From Spirochaetia bacterium (GTDB taxonomy: Bacteria > Spirochaetota > Spirochaetia > Treponematales > Breznakiellaceae), in NCBI GenBank assembly GCA_026002025.1, contig BOAU01000045.1, positions 1-17,025 on the forward strand: a DNA stretch of 17,025 bases. The letters are read 5' to 3'. The notes under the pieces were generated by a model that worked only from the letters and a program-made list of their open reading frames with translations, ran no database searches and had not been told where the DNA came from. The translations under genes were made by a program, and so were the position numbers. Each line of letters starts with the position of its first letter. Positions within the stretch are counted from its first letter, which is position 1. Below, one piece after another: positions 1 to 7,348 of the stretch.

Positions 1-45
1 ATATCAAGAACCAAGAGGATCTTGATAATGGGAAACAAGGTGAGC

Positions 46-291
46 TCAATTTAGACGGAGCTCAAATTTTATAGCCCCCTTTAAGGGGGCTTCCTCAAGC
101 CACCGGCTATGCCGGTGGTATTTGACTATTATTTCAGAAAATTTTTCTTTTTTACTAACGATCGGTTTTATATTCAACCTACTAGAACCACCTTGTAAAG
201 CCATTATTGCAACCAAAATCATTGATTTACCAATTTTATCATTTAAGCTATTAAAATCTCTTTCAAAAGCCTTTGTCTTCTTAATTTTCAT
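46..291 (-). pseudogene. RelE-like toxin fragment, 3' end replaced by hairpin repeat
   Basis: The 81-residue frame starts like a RelE/HigB-type ribosome-dependent mRNA interferase: a short beta strand (MKIKKTKAFERDF), a helix, then a strand ending at FSEIIVKY near residue 57. From about residue 58 the reading frame is a translation of the two stem-loops at 73-118. The strands and catalytic C-terminus expected of a ~90-100 residue toxin are therefore absent. This suggests a toxin cut off by a repeat or IS end, probably inactive. The promoter at 311-338 is perfect, but no clear ribosome binding site precedes the ATG and no antitoxin gene is seen in the window. The family call rests on pattern only; it could be an unrelated small AT-rich gene. 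Confidence 0.4.
73..118. repeat. Two adjacent perfect stem-loops (REP-like or IS200/IS605-end-like)
   Basis: The first stem-loop (73-91) pairs AGCCCCCTT with AAGGGGGCT around one base. The second (100-118) pairs CCACCGGC with GCCGGTGG around TAT. They lie 8 bases apart in otherwise AT-rich DNA and stand out in base composition. Paired GC-rich hairpins like this occur as REP-type repeats and at subterminal ends of IS200/IS605-family elements. No transposase is visible, so the class is inferred. They fall at the 3' end of the toxin-like frame and could also slow transcription there, but neither side has a proper T-run. Confidence 0.6.
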
Positions 292-310
292 TCAATGATT
301 ATCTTTTACT

Positions 311-338
311 ATTATAACAAATAATTTAATTTTGTCAA
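311..338 (-). promoter_or_regulatory. Consensus sigma-70-type promoter for the toxin-like frame
   Basis: On the minus strand TTGACA (338-333) and TATAAT (316-311) match the consensus exactly with a 16-base spacer. The predicted start, near 304, leaves a leader of about 13 bases before the ATG at 291. The surrounding DNA is very AT-rich, which raises the chance of a random match, but two perfect hexamers at near-ideal spacing are still notable. Confidence 0.6.
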
Positions 339-419
339 ACTATTTAGGAAAATCTATATTGTTAGTGTATACTTTTTTATACAATTTTGGTGTAATTTAA
401 TTTGTATGTGAGGGGATAA

Positions 420-800
420 TTCCGAAAAATATTATACGACGGCTTGAAGAAGGTTCGGAAGATGGAAGACCCCCAAAAGAACGGGTTTCATGACTTCAAT
501 GAGGATCTTACCGATGAGTATTTCAAACAGCTTACCGGCGAGGAGCAATTATCTGACGGCAGCTTCAAGCCGATCCGTAAACGGGTGGAAGCTCTTGACT
601 GTTTTTGCCTGGCGGATGCGGCGGCGGATATCTTTCTTGATCAGCAGCTTAAAATACTGATTGATCGGCGCCGTAAGGCGGGGGCGTCTGAATTTGAATT
701 GGAGAAAATTTCATCCCTTGATGCTCTGGATTGGTATTATGCAGGGTATCTCAAAAATGTTTATCAAAATAAACTCGTAAAAGAGGCGCTTGCAGACTGA
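420..800 (+). pseudogene. Large terminase (GpA family), C-terminal remnant
   Basis: The frame is open from 420, after a TAA at 417-419. It contains EYFKQLTGEEQ followed by a segment ending VEALDCFCLADAAADIF. This matches the C-terminal pattern of GpA-type phage terminases: eyf-qLt-E, then rNEaLD-vyalAA. These enzymes cut and pump DNA into the prohead and are normally ~600 residues; only ~125 remain. The ATPase and most of the nuclease domain are missing, and upstream DNA changes abruptly to AT-rich sequence without homology to a terminase. A TTG at 444 could serve as a start but has no ribosome binding site. In lambda the next genes are W and B (portal), as here, which supports the assignment. 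I treat it as a truncated gene; an independent 118-residue protein is possible but less likely. Confidence 0.6.
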
Positions 801-855
801 TGCTTAAAATAAATCGAAAAAGGTATTTATTCATATCATATTTCATAAAAGGGTA

Positions 856-884
856 TTGACGTTTGCAATGGTATATTGTATTAT
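856..884 (+). promoter_or_regulatory. Strong sigma-70-type promoter upstream of the connector-portal operon
   Basis: TTGACG (856-861), a 17-base spacer and TATTAT (879-884) each match five of six consensus bases. The predicted start near 891 is about 35 bases before the gpW-like gene. It lies in the 125-base gap after the terminase remnant. It would let the remaining phage genes be transcribed without any upstream late promoter. Confidence 0.6.
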
Positions 885-925
885 TGAATCAACGATAAAC
901 CGGCGGGCAGAAAGGTTGATCGTTT

Positions 926-1183
926 TTGACAAAAATTGAGCGTATTCAATCGCTGAATAGGACGCTGGATATATATCTTGCTGCAATAGAAGAAGCAGGA
1001 CCCGGCGCCGCCCTCGTTTCGTACAGCATAACCACCCCGGACGGTTCCCAATCCACACAGCGGCGCAGCATGAAAGAAATGCTCGAAGCCGTGGCGAGCC
1101 TCCAAAATCTCATTGATTCCCTTCAAAAATCCTTAACCCGCGGCGGTGGACTGCACACCTACGAAACCCGGAGAATTATATGA
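926..1183 (+). CDS. gpW-like head-to-tail connector protein
   Basis: This 85-residue protein fits the lambda gpW type: an N-terminal helix (residues ~2-22), a central YSITTPDGSQ strand-turn, an R-S-M-K-E-M segment, then a helix with LQNLIDSL and a charged tail. In lambda, gpW (68 residues) joins the filled head and is encoded between the terminase and portal genes, the same position as here. The start is a TTG at 926, with AAAGG ten bases upstream; no in-frame ATG lies near the N-terminus. It overlaps the portal gene by ATGA, indicating translational coupling. The family call is inferred from pattern, length and order; a different head-tail adaptor is possible. Confidence 0.6.
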   Translation: MTKIERIQSLNRTLDIYLAAIEEAGPGAALVSYSITTPDGSQSTQRRSMKEMLEAVASLQNLIDSLQKSLTRGGGLHTYETRRII

Positions 1184-2859
1184 AAAACCCCATAACTGCT
1201 TTCTTTGGACGCGGCAAATCCGAACGGGAAGCCGATCAGCAGAAAATCGCAACCCTTGAAAACCAGGTACAGAAACTGTCCGCAATGTCTGAACACGGCG
1301 GCGGCCGTATGGTTGTCTATAGCGGCAGCAAATATCCCGGAGGGATGGCTTCACCCGATCCTTCTTTGCTCTTGAATAACACCGCGTCCCGGCACCAGAT
1401 ACGCACATTAAGCCATACCAGCACCCAAACCGCCGCGCTCATAAATCGTGACATTGATACGGTAGTAGATTCAGGGTTGATGGTGGATGCGGAACCCCAA
1501 ACAGATATCATTGGAATAACCCCGGAAGAAGGGTCGGAATGGTCACACAAAGCAAACATTTTGTTTGACCTATGGGCCCAAGACATCCGATCGTCCCGTT
1601 CCAGGACAATGAATTTTTACCAGGCCCAACGCCTTATGCAGCGCTATCTTTCCCGCGATGGCGAGTGCTTCGTACTTCTTTCTTACTCAACAGACCCGCA
1701 GCTTTCAAATCCCCTGCAGATTACTATCATAGACCCGGACCAAATAAGGGATGATGGATATACGGCAACTGCGGGCTTACCGTTTCATTCCCGTTCCCTT
1801 CTTGATGGCATTGTTTTTAATGATGAAGGCGTAGAAGTTGCTTATAAAATTTGGAACATCGATCCGAAGACCGATGTTCCAACCATGAAGCCGATTTCGA
1901 AGATCGGCGCTGGGGGCCGCATTTTTATGACCCACGGCTTTGAACCTGAATATACGGGGCAAACCAGGGGCGGCCCAAGGCTTCTTGTTTCAGCACAAGA
2001 CCTGGAAAAGGTGCTTGATTTGGCTATCGCAGAGGTCAATAAATCGATTAACCAGTCAAATATCGCCTTTACCTTGAAAAATGACAGCGATGAACCGGGT
2101 GAAGATCCCACTCTGGACACTGGCGCCGCAGGTATTCGTAAGGCTGTTGAGCAATACGGAAACGTGCCTCATCCACCTGCGGACGCGCAAAACGTAACCG
2201 AAGAAAGCGTTGAGCCGGTTTATACCGAAGTCCCCAACACCACCTTCCGCAAACCGGGGTCGGTTGGAGTCTACGGAGTAGGCCCGCATCAACAATTAAT
2301 ACCCTTTGAAAACACCGCCCCCGGAACCGTATTTAATGCCTTTGTTGCTGAAATTTTCAGCTACATAGCGGCCGCGAACGGTCAGTCAATCGAGACGGTG
2401 CTCATGAAGTTCGGGGAAAATTATTCGGCCAGCAGAGCTACGCTCATTTTAACGTGGCGTGTTGCGTGCCAGCGCCGGTATAACCTTGCCTGTTTTCATC
2501 TCGATGTGATTTACGAAATGTTTCTTTCTGAGTGCATCGCATCCGGGAAAATATCGGCTCCCGGCTGGGAAGACCCTACCATTCGTTTGGCCTGGCTCCG
2601 GCACCGCTGGAACGGATCGCAAATGCCGGCCATGGACCCGACCAAGGAAGCTGCTGCCGCAAAACTGTGGCGCGACCTTGGAAGTGAAACCGGGGAAGAA
2701 ATTGCCCTCAATCACAATGGCAGTTCGTTCAAATCAAACGTTTCAAAACTTACAAAAGAAATGCCTGAATTAAACGCCGCTATCGGCACTACCGCCCCCA
2801 CCACGGAGGCAAAGGAAGAGAAGGATGAAGATGATGAACGAGACGGAAGATCTGCATAA
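1180..2859 (+). CDS. Phage portal protein, lambda gpB family
   Basis: The 559-residue product matches lambda-type portals (533 in lambda). The portal dodecamer forms the vertex through which DNA enters the prohead and to which connector and tail attach. Visible family features are DREGECF-like text near residue 160 (SRDGECFVLL), a long helix with LEKVLDLAIAEVNKSINQ around 270-290, NYSASRATLILTWR near 415 and MDPTKEAAAAKLW near 485. The C-terminus is acidic and low-complexity. GGAG sits six bases before the ATG and the gene is coupled to the gpW-like gene. It appears intact although the terminase upstream is cut. Lambda would follow with protease, scaffold, decoration and capsid genes; none follows here. 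Confidence 0.88.
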   Translation: MKNPITAFFGRGKSEREADQQKIATLENQVQKLSAMSEHGGGRMVVYSGSKYPGGMASPDPSLLLNNTASRHQIRTLSHTSTQTAALINRDIDTVVDSGLMVDAEPQTDIIGITPEEGSEWSHKANILFDLWAQDIRSSRSRTMNFYQAQRLMQRYLSRDGECFVLLSYSTDPQLSNPLQITIIDPDQIRDDGYTATAGLPFHSRSLLDGIVFNDEGVEVAYKIWNIDPKTDVPTMKPISKIGAGGRIFMTHGFEPEYTGQTRGGPRLLVSAQDLEKVLDLAIAEVNKSINQSNIAFTLKNDSDEPGEDPTLDTGAAGIRKAVEQYGNVPHPPADAQNVTEESVEPVYTEVPNTTFRKPGSVGVYGVGPHQQLIPFENTAPGTVFNAFVAEIFSYIAAANGQSIETVLMKFGENYSASRATLILTWRVACQRRYNLACFHLDVIYEMFLSECIASGKISAPGWEDPTIRLAWLRHRWNGSQMPAMDPTKEAAAAKLWRDLGSETGEEIALNHNGSSFKSNVSKLTKEMPELNAAIGTTAPTTEAKEEKDEDDERDGRSA

Positions 2860-3031
2860 TGTGTCGGAAGTAGCTCAACAGCTCCGGTTTACAACCGCAA
2901 CGGTCTATGGGCTGATAAAAACGGGCCAGTTACGGGCTTATCGGATTGGCGGCGGGCGCTCGTTACGTATCCCTGCCAGTGCTGCCAATGAACTCCTGGC
3001 AAACAGCGAAAAAAGGACGGTGACTGTATGA
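2825..3031 (+). CDS. Small excisionase-like helix-turn-helix DNA-binding protein
   Basis: The 68-residue protein reads as an HTH_17/MerR-like excisionase domain. Residues ~11-32 (NVSEVAQQL, then TTATVYGLIKTGQL) form the helix-turn-helix, and RAYRIGGGRSLRIP (~37-50) is the wing. Such proteins act as recombination directionality factors or small regulators. The start overlaps the end of the portal gene by 35 bases. ATG 2825 has AGGA eight bases upstream; 2831 and 2834 are alternatives preceded by AAGG. The stop overlaps the next ATG as ATGA. A DNA-binding protein coupled behind the portal is unusual in a lambda-type head operon. It may be a displaced excisionase for the integrase at 5989-7248, or a regulator. 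Confidence 0.7.
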   Translation: MKMMNETEDLHNVSEVAQQLRFTTATVYGLIKTGQLRAYRIGGGRSLRIPASAANELLANSEKRTVTV

Positions 3032-3264
3032 TTTTTTTCAAACCCCAACACCGGCCCGTCCCGGCTCAAAGTACAAGGATTTATTTTATCCCCATCGCCG
3101 ACCTCGTAACGCAGCGAATAAGGGCGGAAAGAGAAGCAGCCTTTGCCCGCTGCGGAATATATTACGGCGATTATCTTAGGCAGAAATTGGAAGCCTATAA
3201 CACCGGAATCACAGAACCCGCAAATACCGCCGAAACAGCGGAAAGGATAGGACAATATGAGTAA
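3028..3264 (+). CDS. Unrecognised 78-residue phage protein
   Basis: I do not recognise a family. The protein starts MIFFKPQHRPVP, has a basic amphipathic middle (TQRIRAEREAAFARCGIYYGDYLRQKLEAY, split around residue 45) that is probably helical, and ends in a polar Thr/Ala/Glu tail. There is no signal peptide or membrane segment. The ATG overlaps the stop of the helix-turn-helix gene (ATGA), and its own stop lies inside the start of the next gene (ATGAGTAA). It is therefore translated as part of the same coupled operon. Its size and position would fit a small accessory or head-completion protein, but nothing in the sequence proves this. Confidence 0.6.
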   Translation: MIFFKPQHRPVPAQSTRIYFIPIADLVTQRIRAEREAAFARCGIYYGDYLRQKLEAYNTGITEPANTAETAERIGQYE

Positions 3265-3688
3265 ACAATTTTCATTAGCCAGCTTTGCAGGGAGCCTGAA
3301 TCCGGCGCTCTGCAATATCACCCGTTTCAAAATGCCGGAAACAAGCAGCATGCGCGCTGCCCGTCTGGCCGCAGAGTTAAGCCCGGTACGTTTTGCCAAC
3401 GCAGCCTTGGCCGCATCTCCGTTCCGGAACATTCGCGCCCTGGCTACCGCCCTGAACCCCACCGCCGGAATCTATACCGCGCTCAGGGCTATGCAGCCTT
3501 TTCAGGGGCTGGATTTGCGTACCCCGGGAGAGCGCGTTGTATCGCATATCCTGGAGGAACGCGCCGCATGGGGCCGCGCCCTTTCCGCCCTGGAAAAGCG
3601 GGGGAAGGGCAACGCAAACAAGGAACAATCCCCGGAGGTTTCCGGGAATGAATCAAACCAGGTACACGAAGGAGCAGAAAATGAGTAA
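3257..3688 (+). CDS. Unrecognised Ala/Arg-rich 143-residue phage protein
   Basis: No family is recognised. Residues ~1-100 are rich in Ala, Arg, Leu and Pro with repeated short helical pieces (MRAARLAAEL, ANAALAA, NIRALATALNP, YTALRAMQP). Residues ~105-120 form a likely helix (ILEERAAWGRALSALEKR). The last 25 residues are polar and disordered. It occupies the place between head genes and tail chaperone where tail-tube or head-tail genes normally lie, but shows no beta-rich tube fold. AGGA lies just upstream of ATG 3257. Both its start and stop take part in identical ATGAGTAA overlaps with the neighbouring genes. Confidence 0.6.
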   Translation: MSKQFSLASFAGSLNPALCNITRFKMPETSSMRAARLAAELSPVRFANAALAASPFRNIRALATALNPTAGIYTALRAMQPFQGLDLRTPGERVVSHILEERAAWGRALSALEKRGKGNANKEQSPEVSGNESNQVHEGAENE

Positions 3689-4142
3689 ATGGGAATTGGA
3701 AACGACAGATGAAGACGAAAAGGAATTTATCCTTTCCGAAGAAGTGGCGGAAAAAGAGGTAAAAAACTTTTGCCGCCACTATCGGATCAACGTTGCAAAA
3801 TTCACCAACAAAAACGTGCAGGATTCATTGAATCAGGCGCTTGACGTTTTGCAGGACGGTTACCGGCGCGGGCTTCTTGAAAACAATGAGGATGACACCG
3901 GCTTCAATGTGATCCAACACCTGGTGAAAGACGGCCCCAAAGGTGGAACACCGATCACCTACAGGGAATTGGCGGCCAAGCACAAGCGTTCGATGGATGG
4001 GTACGAGTCTACTGTGATTTACGAACGTCAGCAGGCACTCCTTGGCGTATTATCCGGTCTGGGAAAAGACGTTATCGGAAATTTCAAGGGATACGATTTG
4101 CACGTATCCGAAGCGCTCGGCTCCGTTTTTTTTCTTGCATAA
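3681..4142 (+). CDS. Phage tail-assembly chaperone, short form (lambda gpG / P2 gpE type)
   Basis: This 153-residue protein lies directly upstream of the tape measure gene, as tail-assembly chaperones do. They bind the tape measure and recruit tail-tube subunits. It has an acidic N-terminus (ETTDEDEKEF) and mixed helices. The C-terminus (ERQQALLGVLSGL, then YDLHVSEALGSVFF) resembles the chaperone pattern in which the shift site lies in the last codons. AAGGAG sits six bases before ATG 3681, and the start overlaps the previous gene's stop as ATGAGTAA. Its last codons contain a run of eight T, the predicted -1 shift site. Family membership is inferred from position and the frameshift architecture more than from residue identity. 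Confidence 0.7.
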   Translation: MSKWELETTDEDEKEFILSEEVAEKEVKNFCRHYRINVAKFTNKNVQDSLNQALDVLQDGYRRGLLENNEDDTGFNVIQHLVKDGPKGGTPITYRELAAKHKRSMDGYESTVIYERQQALLGVLSGLGKDVIGNFKGYDLHVSEALGSVFFLA

Positions 4143-4309
4143 CGGCAATGGGACCATGGATAGGCCAGGTAGCGTACCGGTTCCATTGTCCCCTTGACGT
4201 GGAAAAAATGACTTTTGATCAATTGTTCTACTGGAGTGAATGGGACAAAGCCATGACGCAAGCAGAGAAGGACGCGCAAGCCAAGGCAAACTCAGGAAGG
4301 GGGAGATGA
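3681..4309 (+). CDS. Tail-assembly chaperone, -1 frameshift fusion (gpGT / P2 E+E' type)
   Basis: If ribosomes slip back one base at 4127-4133, reading continues from 4133 to a TGA at 4307-4309, giving about 209 residues. The added C-terminal part contains YRFHCPLD and MTFDQLFYWSEWDKA. This resembles P2 GpE' (F-HWPP, then M-L-EL--W-E-A), the frameshifted extension that contacts the tape measure in that family. The extension has no ribosome binding site of its own at its ATG (4148), and its stop overlaps the tape measure start. This matches the organisation conserved in long-tailed phages, where the ratio of short to long forms matters for tail assembly. Confidence 0.65.
4127..4133 (+). promoter_or_regulatory. 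Predicted -1 ribosomal frameshift site (T TTT TTT)
   Basis: The zero-frame codons are GTT TTT TTT CTT GCA TAA. The heptamer T-TTT-TTT lets both tRNAs re-pair after a one-base backward slip, and the zero-frame stop follows two codons later. P2 uses a similar T-run (T TTT TTG) in gene E. I did not identify a convincing downstream pseudoknot. Confidence 0.65.
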
Positions 4310-5964
4310 TGAACGGTTTCGCAGTAGAAACGATTTTTAAGGCGGTAGATAATATATCCTCGCCGCTTAAAAACATAAGCGCTAAATTGGGCGGCGTTCA
4401 GGCAACAATGGCATCCCTTATTCCTGGCGGCACCGCCCTCAACAATATGCTCAATTCTGTTGCCGGGCAGGTTGCGATCGGCTCTTTAGCGGCCAAAGGA
4501 TTCACCGCCGCATGGGGGATGGTAAAAAATACCGTATCCAGCATCCCGGAATTTGCAAACGCCGCTGATGCAATCGGTAAACAGAGTCAAACCCTGGGGA
4601 TCGGCGCGGAGGCTCTGCAACGGTTCAATTATGCCGCCGAAATGTCAGGTGTTTCAAACGAAGCCCTCTCTAAAAGTTTTGCAACATTGAACAAAGGCAT
4701 CGGAAGCGGGTCGCTTATGAATTCCCTGAAAGATTTGGATCAGGGGCTTGCATCCCAAATAAAAACAGCCGGAAATACCCAGGACGCCTTTATGATTATT
4801 GCTGATGCCGTGGCCAACGAGTCCGATGTCGCTCGTAGATCAGCAATTCTGAACGCTACGCTTGGCAAGAGCGCCGCCGGTATGGTGCCTATGCTTGCCG
4901 ATGGAGCCGAGGGCCTGCGGGAGATGATGGCCTTGGCCCCTAATGTCCTAAGCAATAGAACCGTGGCCACCGCTACGGTCTTCGGTGATACATTAACTCA
5001 TATCAATGGGGTACTCAAAGATTTCGGCGATACCGCAAAAAGCGGGGTTATGTCCGCAATCCTGCCGTATGTCTATGCCCTAAAGGAATGGCTGGACACC
5101 AACAAAGAATTGGTCAAGATCAAGATTCAGGAATTCATCCAGGGCGCCATCGGGCTTATGGAAAAACTTCGGCCTACAGTATTAAAAATAATCGACACGG
5201 TTCAAGGCGTGATAGAAACTGTGAAACCTTTTGCTATGTGGGTAATAGATAACCTTCCCAAAATTATCCCTATTGTCACCGGCGTAGTCGGCGCGTTCAT
5301 GGCGTTTAGCCTGGTGCGCGGTGTCATTGCTGGCGTGACCGGGGCGCTGGACGGGTTTCTAAAAATATTAGGTATGGGCCCGATCGGAATCGTGTTTCTT
5401 GTTATCACCGCCCTGATTGCCGGGTTTACATTTTTATCTTCAAAGGTTGGGGGAGTAGAAAACGCCCTGGAGCTTTTGCAGGACGCCCTTGTCACCACGG
5501 GACAAACCATCATGCGGTTTTTATTGACGCCGCTTAATATGACCATTGACGCGATCCAGGGGGTACTCTTTGCGATAGGCAGCGTAACAAAAGCAAAATG
5601 GGCTATTGATGCTTCTGAGCAGCTTGGAGCATTTCAGGATAAAATGAACGCCCTCTTGACCGGGACCACCAACACGTTTCTTGAAAACGGCCTTGCCGCG
5701 ACCTATGGGGATATACCCGGCAACTTTGGCAAGATAGGGGACAAATATAACACCATGGTCGCAAGTGTTACCCCTCAGACTAATGATGATTCAGGATGGC
5801 AGGCGATACTCGACAAGCTGGACGGCGTGATCACCGCTCAAGAGGGGACTACCGCCGCCGTGGAGGATACCGCAAGCACACGCGCAAAGAGCAGCGCCCC
5901 CGGCCTGAACTATGCCGCTTCCGGTCACGCTGACGTTTTCGGCACCGTGCGCGCCGGGCTATAG
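4306..5964 (+). CDS. Phage tail tape measure protein
   Basis: The product (~552 residues) sets tail length and is threaded through the tail tube. Family-type features are an N-terminus reading VETIFKAVDNISSPLKNI, long alanine/glycine-rich helical stretches, and hydrophobic segments at ~318-343 and ~355-376 as in many tape measures. The C-terminus ends ADVFGTVRAGL. It follows the chaperone/frameshift pair with overlapping stop and start (ATGATG at 4306-4311; either Met could be used), and a purine-rich AGGAAGGGGGAG precedes it. It is short compared with lambda (853) or P2 (815) but shows no internal stop. Tail genes that should follow it (P2 U and D type, baseplate, fibres) are absent; the next gene, 24 bases away, is the convergent integrase. 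Confidence 0.85.
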   Translation: MMNGFAVETIFKAVDNISSPLKNISAKLGGVQATMASLIPGGTALNNMLNSVAGQVAIGSLAAKGFTAAWGMVKNTVSSIPEFANAADAIGKQSQTLGIGAEALQRFNYAAEMSGVSNEALSKSFATLNKGIGSGSLMNSLKDLDQGLASQIKTAGNTQDAFMIIADAVANESDVARRSAILNATLGKSAAGMVPMLADGAEGLREMMALAPNVLSNRTVATATVFGDTLTHINGVLKDFGDTAKSGVMSAILPYVYALKEWLDTNKELVKIKIQEFIQGAIGLMEKLRPTVLKIIDTVQGVIETVKPFAMWVIDNLPKIIPIVTGVVGAFMAFSLVRGVIAGVTGALDGFLKILGMGPIGIVFLVITALIAGFTFLSSKVGGVENALELLQDALVTTGQTIMRFLLTPLNMTIDAIQGVLFAIGSVTKAKWAIDASEQLGAFQDKMNALLTGTTNTFLENGLAATYGDIPGNFGKIGDKYNTMVASVTPQTNDDSGWQAILDKLDGVITAQEGTTAAVEDTASTRAKSSAPGLNYAASGHADVFGTVRAGL

Positions 5965-5988
5965 GGTTATGCCGAAACCCGCCGCCGG

Positions 5989-7248
5989 TTATTCCGTATC
6001 GTAGGCCACCGCCGCCGACACCTGGGTAGTCGGAAGGGCTATTGCCCCTCCCTTGAATAACAAGATTTTTGATTCTTGCGCTTTTCGTATATCTGCCAGC
6101 CGTTCATCCGTGAGGTGGTCATAATGATCGGACATGGCCGGATCGGCGTGTCCCGTTGCAAGCCTGAGCGTTTCATCCGGGATAGTCCCCCGCAAGGCGG
6201 AATTGAAGGCATGGCGGAGGGAATGAAAAGAGACGTGCCGGGATACGCGGGTTTCTTCGTCAATGCCGATATTCTTTAACTGCCTATTAAACCCGTATTC
6301 AATTAGGCGCTCAGGAAGGGGCTTTTCCGGCTCTGGTCCCCAAAATATAAAATCGTTCCCGTGGGGGTTTCTTCCAGAAAAGCGGAGTAGGTCATCCCGA
6401 AGATCCGCTGATATCGGGACTACCCGAATATTCCCCGTTTTTGTCCCCTTCATCCCTACAATCATGCTCCAGTTTTTACGAATCCAGATTACCGGCTTAT
6501 GCTCAAAGTCCACCTCAATGTCTTTAGGGCTCAATGCTAAAATTTCCCCCAGCCGCGCCCCGGTAAAATAGGCCACAGTCACGGCCAAGCGGTATGATTC
6601 ATTTTCCCAGGGGATAGAAAATAGCTTTTCCATCTCAGCCGTGGTAAGAATCCCCCTTATTTTGCTATCGTTGGCAAGTCCCCGGAAATTTGAGGATGGA
6701 TTATGGGCTATTTTGCCCAGCCTGAACGCCTCCCGGATCGGGGTGTTTACAGCTGCCATGGTCATATTGACGGTTTTGGGAGAAAGTTTGGTTTCCTTTT
6801 TTAACTGAAGCTGCAAGCGGTCAAGGTCTTGGGCGGTAACTTCCCGGAGGTGAACTCCCCGTATCCGGCTCATTACATGGCTTTCAATGCGGTTTCGGGA
6901 ATCCCGGCAATGCTGCACCCCGATTGTCTGCCCGCGTTCCAGCTTTCCCTTGATATAATCGGACTTCTCCCAGTCCCAAAAATCAAGCAGATATTCCCCC
7001 AAGAGGGGGTCATTCATCCGGGACACGCCGCCCCCGGCTGCCAGCCATGCCTCCCCGATATACCGCGCCCCTGCCTTACTTGAGGGAGACCATTGTTTCG
7101 GGTCTATGCCCAGTTTATCGGCAAGAACAGCGGCGCTGCGGGCGGTACTATACCGGTGCTCAACAGGGAGCCAAATTTGGACATAATAGGTAATTTTCCG
7201 GGTAAAGGGGGAAACCTTGCGGGATAGGGAAACGGGAATCCGGGCCAT
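5989..7248 (-). CDS. Phage-type tyrosine recombinase (integrase)
   Basis: The 419-residue enzyme has all catalytic residues. Arg232 lies in TGARLGEIL, Lys270 in GTKTGN, His342 and Arg345 in FHSLRHAF, His367 in TGHADP, and the nucleophile Tyr376 in MSDHYDH. An N-terminal arm-binding region (~1-60) and a SAM-like core-binding domain (~85-190) precede them. ATG 7248 is chosen because GGAG lies six bases upstream. The frame runs back to 7422, but those starts lie inside tRNA-Gly or lack a ribosome binding site. The gene begins ~130 bases beyond the 3' end of tRNA-Gly on the same strand, the usual layout for an integrase whose attachment site is that tRNA. Read-through from the tRNA array may help express it. 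It appears functional although much of the prophage is missing. Confidence 0.93.
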   Translation of the reverse strand: MARIPVSLSRKVSPFTRKITYYVQIWLPVEHRYSTARSAAVLADKLGIDPKQWSPSSKAGARYIGEAWLAAGGGVSRMNDPLLGEYLLDFWDWEKSDYIKGKLERGQTIGVQHCRDSRNRIESHVMSRIRGVHLREVTAQDLDRLQLQLKKETKLSPKTVNMTMAAVNTPIREAFRLGKIAHNPSSNFRGLANDSKIRGILTTAEMEKLFSIPWENESYRLAVTVAYFTGARLGEILALSPKDIEVDFEHKPVIWIRKNWSMIVGMKGTKTGNIRVVPISADLRDDLLRFSGRNPHGNDFIFWGPEPEKPLPERLIEYGFNRQLKNIGIDEETRVSRHVSFHSLRHAFNSALRGTIPDETLRLATGHADPAMSDHYDHLTDERLADIRKAQESKILLFKGGAIALPTTQVSAAVAYDTE

Positions 7249-7348
7249 AAAAATCTCCATGAAACGGAATCTCAAAAACCGTCTCAATAATGATTTTTCT
7301 TGACCTGGGTTAGTTTCCTCAGTCGCTTCTAACTCTTTATAATACAAG

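Noticed and set aside
2..27. TATCAAGA/TCTTGATA inverted repeat and a GAGCTCAA direct repeat (42-49, 58-65) at the left edge
   Set aside because: Short, in AT-rich DNA at the window boundary, with no neighbouring gene to give them a role.
2938..3462. 174-residue minus-strand frame across the small phage genes
   Set aside because: It opposes three coupled plus-strand genes, has no ribosome binding site or recognisable domain.
3537..3680. Earlier start for the tail chaperone at 3537
   Set aside because: It overlaps the previous gene by 150 bases; ATG 3681 has AAGGAG six bases upstream.
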